Source: Endomicrobium sp. (GTDB lineage: Bacteria; Elusimicrobiota; Endomicrobiia; Endomicrobiales; Endomicrobiaceae). From it: a DNA stretch of 11,477 bases. The stretch lies in NCBI GenBank assembly GCA_031264895.1, contig JAISDI010000085.1, positions 1-11,477 on the forward strand, given 5' to 3'. Both the position numbers and the translations under genes were made by a program. Shown piece by piece: positions 1 to 9,000 of the stretch (positions are counted from its first letter, which is position 1; each line of letters starts with the position of its first letter). Under the pieces are notes generated by a model, which saw only the letters and a program-made list of their open reading frames with translations, was not told the origin of the DNA and did no database searches.

Positions 1-3000
1 GTGGTCGTAGACGCCTTCTTTATCTTTATTTTTTCTAAATTCCTGAGCAACGTAATATTTATTTTTTGTATCGGCATTATATTCGCTTACGATAGTAAGT
101 ATGTCAAATATAATTTTTACGGACTTTTCAAAATCGGCGGCGTCTTTATAACTCATGGCTTTTTCACTGTTTACGGGATACAGTTTTACATGCGTTATGA
201 CGTTGCCGTCTTCGTCCTTTTTCTTTTGCACGTTCAGCGCTGACACGTCCGCATACCAATACATTAAGTAAGAGCCGTCTTCCTGCTTTACGGTCATTTG
301 TATCAACTTCATTTTTTCACGCTCTGTTATTTCTTTTATGGCTTCTTTGTCCGTATCCGCAATTTTTGCCGCTTTTTTTGCAAGCTCTACTCTTTTTGCA
401 ATGACATCGTCATAAAGTTCCTGAGACTTTAAAGAAATGGCTATATCGTCCGCGCTTATTATTTTTAATTTGCCGTCGGTTCCGGAAAACATGGGGTAGA
501 CGTACGCATAAGCTGCCGTCTGCGGATCTTTACCTTTTTCTTTCACTTTCCAGACAAGATTTTTCTTGCTGAAAGTATGAAGAAGGCTGCCTTTTGCGTC
601 TTTTAATTTATAATATTGGTCATCTTCATCGACCAGCTCTATGTCATATTGGGACTCCATCATCTTTTTGAACTGCTCCAACGCCAATGCTCCATAGAGT
701 TCTTCCGTCTGCAAAACGGCTTTTTGCCCTTGTTCAAGAGTTTTCGGATCATTGTAAGGATAGACTTCGGCTTCCACGCGGCGATATCTGCCGCTTTCGT
801 CCCGATACATATACATATCGCTTTGTATGACCCATTTTGTGATGATGCCGTCGGCAGTTTTTTCTCTTACTTCCCGTATTGAAATTTTTGACGCTTGGGC
901 TTTATTTTTAACAAATTCGGCCTCAAATGCTGTTTTCAAATTCGTTACCGTAGCTACTGTCGTAACTTTTGTTTTGCCCTTCCCGGAAGCGTCCTCTTTT
1001 TCGGTCAATAAAACCGGCGAATATTTAAACTCCATAGGCTTGCCGTTTACCATCATGTAAGAAGGATGGGACACGTACCATACTATCCCGTCGCGCGTCT
1101 GCTGCTGCCTAATGGAAAACCCTTCTTCTAAAGCTTCTTGAATGGTTTTGTACAGTTCGATAGCAATTTCGGCACCGCCGAGTTTGGTGATAAGATTTTT
1201 GCCTATGTATAAAGGCGCTTCGATCGTTTCGCCCGTTTTGGAATCATAGATATAAAATTTTCCTCCTTTATATAAGACGGTTCCGACGGCCATAGTGGCT
1301 ATTGCCGAAGCGGCCTCGAAAGCTTCTTCGATGTCTTCAATATTAGACAGCGCCAATGTGCCGTCATTTTTATGAAGCGGGATTCTTCTGGTTTCAGGGC
1401 TGCCGTTATTGTATTCCTTTTTTATCTCCCAGAAAGCCATTGCGTCTTCCGAAACGGTTTCTATCGAAACTTTAGTTACCGTTTTGTTAGTTTTTTCGTC
1501 CGCAGGATACTCTTTTCCCGTTTCCGATTCTATATATTTTGATTTAAGTATCTCCAATTTTCCGCCGTTAGCTATCGCGTCGGCAAGCTGCGGTTCGGTC
1601 ATAATAAGGTTGTTATAATAAGCGGGATCGATCTGCACGCCAAACAAACCGTTTCCTCTTTTTGTTCCCGCATATTCGCCGCCCTCCGCGTCATAATAAA
1701 ACATCCAATCGTTGGGAGATCCTTTTATAGTTTTGCCGTCCGAAGTCTTAATTCCTCCTTCTAATTTGCTCCACAGAAGGCTCATTTGTATTCTGCTAAG
1801 AAATTGTTCGGGCTTAAGCGGCTTGCCGTCTTGCATGGGTTCCACCTTTATGCCGCCCGGAAGTATCCAGTATATGGTGTTGCCCGCAAATTGATCCTCA
1901 ATGCTGAGCGCCGCATCATGATCGAAACCGAATTCTATGAGATTTAACAGCTTGCTGATCGTTTTGTTTTCTTCAAGTTCCCAATTAGCCACTTCATGCC
2001 TTAAAGCGGTAAGCTTTAAAAAGCTGTCAAGCGCTTGGGTAAGCTCGTAAATGCTGTTTATGTTTTTATTTCCGCCGATCCTTTGAGACAGATAAAATTT
2101 TGGGTTTAGATCATAAGCGCTGCCCGAAGGGAGATTTCTGTTTGCGTCCGTTTTATATATAAAATAACTGCCCATTTGAGGATCAGTGCGCGTCGCTTTA
2201 ACAAGCATACCTTTTGAGTAAAACGTTATAAACTCAGAAAGAAGAAGCTCGTCAAATATATTCTCAACGCTTGTGCTGTTGTCAGCCAGAAGCATTGCCA
2301 AAGCCTGATAAAATTCGGGACTGTCAGTATTATTGACATCAAAAGGTTTGTCTCCCTTTAATGTATCCAGCCGGCTTTCATGCATTTTTCGCAGAGTATC
2401 TAATAGGGCTTTTTTCACTTTTTCATTTTGTATGCCATTGCCTCCTATATTTCTGCCATACATTTCGTCCTGCCACTTCCGGTCGTCTCCCTGTAAATTG
2501 CCATTTATAAATGTATAAAACTCTTTTACTTTTTCCATGAGACTGATAACTGAGGAAATGCTTTGAAGTTTGCCGTCGGGATAAAGCAGCAAAGCCAGAC
2601 GTTCGTTACTTTTTGCAAAGTTGTTTAACTTATGCTTGAAAATTTTCTCATAAAAGCTCTCTAATTTTGCATTTATTATTGCCTCTCTTAAATCCGCTAT
2701 ATGTTTGTAGTCTTTTAATGTTTCAATCGCATCATCAACATCTATTTCAACGTCTTCGTTTGTTGTCTCATCGATCTTGTACAGCTTTCCGACTAAAATG
2801 TCATATCCGCCATGAGAGTGCAAACCGTCGATGTTATTGATTCCCAAAGATATACAAGCTACTTTTTTCTCTTCTTCGGAAAGATTTTTTATCGCTTCAT
2901 AAAATTCTTGAACTTTTTGCATGATCTTAAAAGCGTCTTCATCATTTCTGTTTTTTCCGTCTTTTTTTACGATAAATTCGCCTTTGTTAAAAATCAGCGG

Positions 3001-6000
3001 TTCTATCTCTATGGAAACTATTTCGCTGACCGGATCAAAAATGTCGGCCGTTAACGCGGCTTCGGCCGTAGGGAAACTGCCTATTTTGAAAAATATCCAG
3101 AAAAAATCTCTTGTTTTCTTGTCTGCATTTATACGATTTTTCAGTCCTTGTATATACGCCGTTTTTTCCAATTTTTCTATAATTTCGCTGTCGTCAGCAT
3201 AGGGGACTGTGTTTTCGGCTGCAGTTTTTTCGCCGTCAATAATAAGGAAAGTCAAACTTTTGTTGACTCTTTCGCCTTTGTCGCTGCCTATTTTCAAATC
3301 GGCATCCGATAAACTGAAAGCCGTTTTAAACCATTCTTTGTATTCTTTGTTCTTTGTTATCTTTTCATATACGGAGCTGTACGTTTCAAATAATTTCTTT
3401 GACGTTTCAAAATCGTAATATGTTTCACCGTTATTGGGATACATAAAGGCAGCGGCAAAATTGAAATCATATTGATTCTCGAAATCATACTTATCGCTAA
3501 AACCTTTGTAGAAATCTCCACCCTTGCTCAGCCATTCAAAAAACGCTTTTTTGTTTTTATCTCCGATTATATATTGAATAAAACGCGCTATTTCAGAAGC
3601 TTTTTCTAGTTTCTTTATTGCCGTACCGGGATCTCCTTCATTTTTGTCAACCGTCGCGCCGTACTTCTCTTCGTAGAATAATAATCTTGTCAAATAATTC
3701 ATAATAGATTCTCTTTTGTCGGTGGGTCCCCAATTCGGACTAGCTATATTGCGGTCTGTTCCGTACATGTATAGGTCGTAAAACCGCTGTTTCATTTCGC
3801 CGTCGCCATCTACATCATCTATGTTATTGTATAATTCAACATATTTCTTGAAAACTTCAAAAAAATCGGCCGCTGTTTCATAACTTTTATATTTTTTTTG
3901 CCAGTTTCCACTTTCATCTTGCACTTCATATTCTATAAACATAGCTGTGGCTAATTTTTCATAAACCGCTGCTTCTTGCGCGGGATTGGAAGCATCATAA
4001 TCTATTTTTACCTCATACCATCTTTCAAATAATGCTTTTGCTTTTGTTTTTACGTTTTCGCTTTCGCTTTCATTCAAAATTTCAATCAGCTTTTTTAATT
4101 CCGAGGCTATTTTAAGTTTTTGGATAACGGCCTCTTGAACTTTTTCCTTGTTATCCATTATATTCTTTGCATTGTCTTCAGTGAGAATTTGTTTGAGGTC
4201 TGTCGTTTCATACTCCCAAAAGCCGGTTACCGGGTCTTGTTTAACGCCTGTGAGTATCAAAATTGTATTATCATTACCGTCTTTGTCATCTCCAAACAAT
4301 AACTTGTTTATATAGACGGGCATATCTGCGCTTTCAATATTGGCTTCCGGATATCTGGTTCTGAAGTTCTCGCCGGCATTACCTTTATTATCAAATATTG
4401 TCGTGTACACATATACCTGAAGTTCAAATACCATAAACGCTTGTATGTGGGTAAGGTTATCTTTCGAGTCCTCTCTATACATCATCTTGGCTGTAGTTTC
4501 AAACAGCTCTTTTTCAGTGGCAGAGTCAAGATTTATTTGATACCAACGTTCAAATAACTTTTTATACGTAGGATCATTTTTTATTTTATCTATCAAATAA
4601 CTTATGTCTGACCTTGCTTCCATCTGCTTTATCGCCTCTCCGATCTCTCTTCCAAAATCGCCGGCGCCCGTGTACCCGTCAAACAGCAAAGAATTAAAAA
4701 TGTCTATGGTACGCGCATTGTAATCGCCCTCTATGTCATAACCGTATGTGTCGAAAAACATGGTTTTATAGTTGTTTTTTATTTCATTATATAAACCGAG
4801 GTACTTCCTCCACATCCCTATACCGTGTTCTACTCCTTTATTATCCATAAGGTGCGACAGTGAGGTATATTTATCTCCAGTACTCATAGAGTTGAGATCT
4901 ACCCCGAAAAGTTTTTCATATATGTCCGCATCTTTTAATACTTCAGTCAAAAAATCCTGCATTTTTACCGTTTCTCTCAATAAGTCGATCGCCTGTTGCA
5001 GGGATCTGTTTTCACCGCCTCTAAATAACAAGTCTACAAGCCCTTCATGACCGGCTTGGCTTCTTGGGTTACCATATATGCCTTGAAAAATAGCTAATAA
5101 ATCAGAAGAGTGTTCTATCGCATAACATAGGTCGACCCTCTTTTTAAATTTGTCTAGCGCTACATCATAGTCGTCCGAACCAAATAAATAGCTTACTTTG
5201 TCGTACTCTTCCGAGCCGACAGGATTGGCCGTCAAACTTATTTCAAACCATGCAGAAAAATAATCGTTCCATTGTGTTCTTATTGCTTCGTGCAGCCTAA
5301 TTAAATCGCTCTCACTAAATGACCTCAGCTGCAGGGGAGCTTGATTGCCGGGCCTTGACACTGTAGGCATATTTACCGAAAGGTCTCCGCCTTCTGCAAA
5401 CGCTTTTTTAAGACTATCTAAAACTTCCGTATCAACTCCGTAATTGTTCTTTAAATATTTCAGCATGGTCTCTACTTGATAATTTACGCTTGCTTTTAAC
5501 GCATCGTCTTTATTGTCTTTTAGAGCGTCATGCAGACCTATAAATATATTTCTTGTCTCCGTGAGATCAAGAGCGCTCTCTCTTAACTGCCAGTTTAAAG
5601 CGTCGGTCAAAATATTTATCTTGTTATTTTCAACGGCTATCCTCGCGAGATTTTTAATATATTCTTCCCTGTTTTCTCTGTCGTTTTGTTTGTCTTCGGA
5701 GGCTTCGTAAAAACTTGCTTTCATTTTGCTGTTGATCAAATCAGGAACTTTATAATTTTTCGGCAAATACTTTCCGAGCGCCAATGCGACCTCGTCTTTT
5801 AAAGCTTCTTCGGCGACCGCTTCGCTCAGTTGGCTTTCGTGCGTCTGCTTTTTCTTAAGCGCCTCTACAATATCTTTTGCTATTTGCCGCAAGTCCGCGC
5901 TTACGTTATAATTAAATTCCCATTCCAATCTCTGTCCGGGCGCCCAGCTTAAACGAAGGCTGACCGACCCGTCAACTTCGGGACTTCTGTAATCTATGCT

Positions 6001-9000
6001 GAAATTGCCGAGAAATTTTATATATTGCAAAATTGTATTTTTAGTTTCTTCATCCGGATGTTTTCCTTTTGTCATCAGAAGGTACAACTCTTCACTTGGG
6101 GTCATAGCCTTATTCAAAACGCCTCTGGCTTCTTCGTTGATCCCTTGAGCGTCCTCCATTGCGCCTTGCAGGATCCTTCTTAAAGTTCCTTGCGAATAAA
6201 GGCTGATCTTATCTTTCAGATAATTTTCAAGATCCGCTGCGGTATTTATGCCTGTTTTATTATCTTTCAGTTCGTTAAGCAAATTTTGCACTGCAAGCCG
6301 GCGCGGATTTTCCGAAGAGATCTCGGCATTGAGCAAACCGAGCAAAATATTGTATTTGACATTTTCTGTTCTTAACATTTCTTCCGCAGCTTTTTCCTCG
6401 TTTATTTCAGGGGCGATGCCGGCTCTGACCGCTGACGAATACTGTCGGAGATATTGTCCGAAATATTGTGAAAATATATAAGTTTTTAACTCTTCGGGTA
6501 ATGTAGAAATATCCGGGAGATTTTTAACTTCCGCGTTTTTCAAGACGCTCAGAACAATATCGTCAACTTCTTTTTTAAGATCATCGGACTTTTTGTCTGA
6601 AGCTATGATTTTTTTAGCTTCGGCCAATTCATCTTTTTCCTCATCTGTAATAATATTTTGAGGAGCGTTATATATGCTTTCCAAAACGGCGGCAAGTTTT
6701 ACAAACTGCGCCATGTTCGCTTTAGCGGTCATGTACAGATTGCGTTCCTTTTTTATTTCGGACAATTGGGAAGATAAAGCGTCGGCCAAAATAGAGCGCA
6801 GTTCGGCTGCCACAACGCTTTTTATCCAATCTTTAGTATCGAACCCTTCAAAATCTTTGTTATAAAGATAATCCAGCAGAATTAGCTCTTGCAATTGCGC
6901 GCTTTTAATTCCTTTATAGTTTTCAGGAAGTATTTTCATCTCTGCGAAAATTTCTTTTATAGTTTCCGTTATTCCTTCATTTATTTCTTTAACTTCTTCC
7001 GTTGTGAGCTTAGACGCTTTGTCCTCAAGCTCTTCAGTTTCCAAAACCGTTCTCTGAAAGAACCTGTCATTAAATAAAACCATTTTACTTCTCAATTCCG
7101 AAGGGAACTTGTCCGACTCGCCGATTTTTTGAAGACCGGTTATTATTTCCATCAATCTTCTTTGGGTTTTTATAAGCTCTCTGCCGCTTTGAAAATATGC
7201 GCCTATTTCTCCGAAAGCGGTCGTTTTATTTGCAGTTGAAGAAATTTTTGCATTTAAATTTTTCTGAAAATCAACGACTCTCGATGCGGCGTCTTTATAA
7301 ATCTTGATCAGCTCGTCTATGTTTTGCGCATCAACGCTGCCGTCTAAAATTGTATTGACGCTCTTTATTTGAGCTTTGCTGAATATTTTTTCGTCAAACG
7401 TTTGCAGCGGATCCCTGTTTTTATTTAATGTCGCCGCTGCCGAACCTTCGATTTTGGCAAGAGCTTCAAAGAGAGCTTCTATTTCTTCAAAAAGAGCTTC
7501 TGTTTGACTGACTTCTTGAGATTCCGTGATTCTGCTCAAAGCGTCGGATAAAATTAAAAGCATCGAAAGGTTTTGCGCAACGTTTTTACTGCGGTCAATG
7601 CTCAAATATCCGGCGGCAAAATATTTATCTATCATCTCGCCGATTTCGGCCTTCAACTGATAATTTTCCGGCAAAGCGTTAAGCAGCTCGGTTTTAAGCG
7701 AATCTTTTTCTTGATTTTGCAGCTCTTCCCATCTCTGTTGTTCTGTTTCTATTATTTCAGGCACATATCTAAATTCGTATTCAAGCGTTTCCGCCTTTAC
7801 TATATCTTCATTTGTTTTGTCTTTTCCGTACTTTTGTTCGTAAACGTCTCTCGCATAATTGAGAGATGCTCTGAACTTATTTACGGCTATCATCTCTGCG
7901 GGCGACAGATCCTTTTTATTTGCCAGCTTTTTTCCCAGATGTTTGACTTTCTTATACGTTTTTTGCAAAATTTCGCCGGCGATATTTTCATTATTTCTTA
8001 TTACGTTTACTATTTGTTCTCTTTTGCTGTCGTTAAGACTTTTTGCTTTATTATATTCTTCATAGAGCGCATTCAATTGTTTGCCGGACAGCTTAACGCC
8101 ATATGCGGTTTCAAGCATATTGTTTATCTCATCTTTTACAAAATCTTTCTCGACCGCTTTTATCCAGTTGTCAAATATTTCCCGGGCATAGTCTTGATCG
8201 TAAACTCTGCCTTTTCTTGCTTTTATATTGTAAAGTCTCTGCAGATCATCGACATTAGAGTCAAAAGGGCTTAACCGCTTAAAAAATTCTTCTTCAGACC
8301 GGCTCATATACTCCGGCGCCAAAGCGCCAATGATGGTTATTATGGCGTTCGAGATCTGTCCTGCTGCGGGTACAACGCCGGACAGGGTCGCCGCCAAAGG
8401 AAGAATGCCTTTAGCAATATTTACTGAGGTTTTATCTTTGTATTGGGTAAGAGCGTCTATTACTATATCTGACAGAAACACCGTTTTAATTATTTCTACC
8501 CATTGTCCGTGTGTCAGACCGGCGGTTTTGTTGTTCTTAAAATATTCGATCATGTCATTTATAAGCAGATCGGACATATCATAATCTTCCGGAAGAAAAC
8601 CGGCCAAATCTCTGCGGATGTCCGTAAAAATTTTCATGGGATTTATAAATTCGTCGGCATTAGGAATTTTGAGCGCTTCTTTATCGTTATTTTTTAATGC
8701 GTTTATAAGAGCCTGCACATTGTAATTATGTTTGGCAAGCAGTTTATAATAAACAATATTTTCTCCAAGTTTGGGGTATTCCTCTCTAAGAGCTTCAAAC
8801 TCACTTTGGGCAATGTTTTTGAATACTTCCAACTCTTTGTTACTTAGATACGTTTCTGCCTTATTTATGACTTTTTCCAGCTGCTTCTTCTGTTTTTCCC
8901 GTTTCTCTTCCGGCGCATTTTTTCTCGCCTCATAAATTTCTTCTAAAAGTTCCTTTATGCGTATTTCTTTGAGCATACTGCCATGCAAAAAATTCGTATT

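Larger units (their letters stand above)
1..2867 (-). other. Region C: beta/alpha repeat region (residues about 2871-3825)
   Basis: Short strands, Gly turns and helices alternate. The most regular part is residues 3406-3800, where helices begin near residues 3440, 3512, 3592, 3686 and 3776 (period about 75-95). Each is preceded by strands around a D-x-x-G or N-G turn. Three helices contain E-L-Y at the same place. The frame runs off the left end of the window in another possible unit (residues 3800-3825). No known domain (Ig, cadherin, fibronectin, YD, RTX) could be matched by its motifs. Confidence 0.65.
2868..5277 (-). other. Region B: aromatic-rich W-Y repeat region (residues about 2067-2870)
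   Basis: This region is richer in Trp, Tyr and Phe than region A. It repeats a [LY]-F-x-x-W-[YF]-x-h-x-[LI] motif at Trp residues 2076, 2311 and 2486, with a variant at 2715 and shorter echoes near 2648 (FFEWLSKGG) and 2793 (FFWIFFKIG). Full units are about 175-235 residues apart. Between them are helices with D-x-x-G turns. At least two strand/YP/helix modules of the kind seen in region C are embedded here. No known domain is recognised. Confidence 0.65.

Noticed and set aside
1..243. A plus-strand frame at the left edge with several Phe/Ile/Val-rich segments.
   Set aside because: It overlaps module 5 of region C in the antisense direction, and its composition is the complement of the coding strand. 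The minus frame has clear homologous repeats here.
2755..2820. HSHGG (residues 2886-2890) as a metal-binding site.
   Set aside because: It is a single short His pair without further ligands nearby and without a conserved counterpart in other modules. Too little to support.
7573..8274. A 233-codon open frame on the plus strand, hydrophobic and Phe/Ile/Tyr-rich, resembling a membrane protein.
   Set aside because: It is fully antisense to the giant frame. Its Phe/Ile/Leu content is what the reverse complement of Lys, Asn and Glu codons produces, and there is no ribosome site or promoter context to support it.
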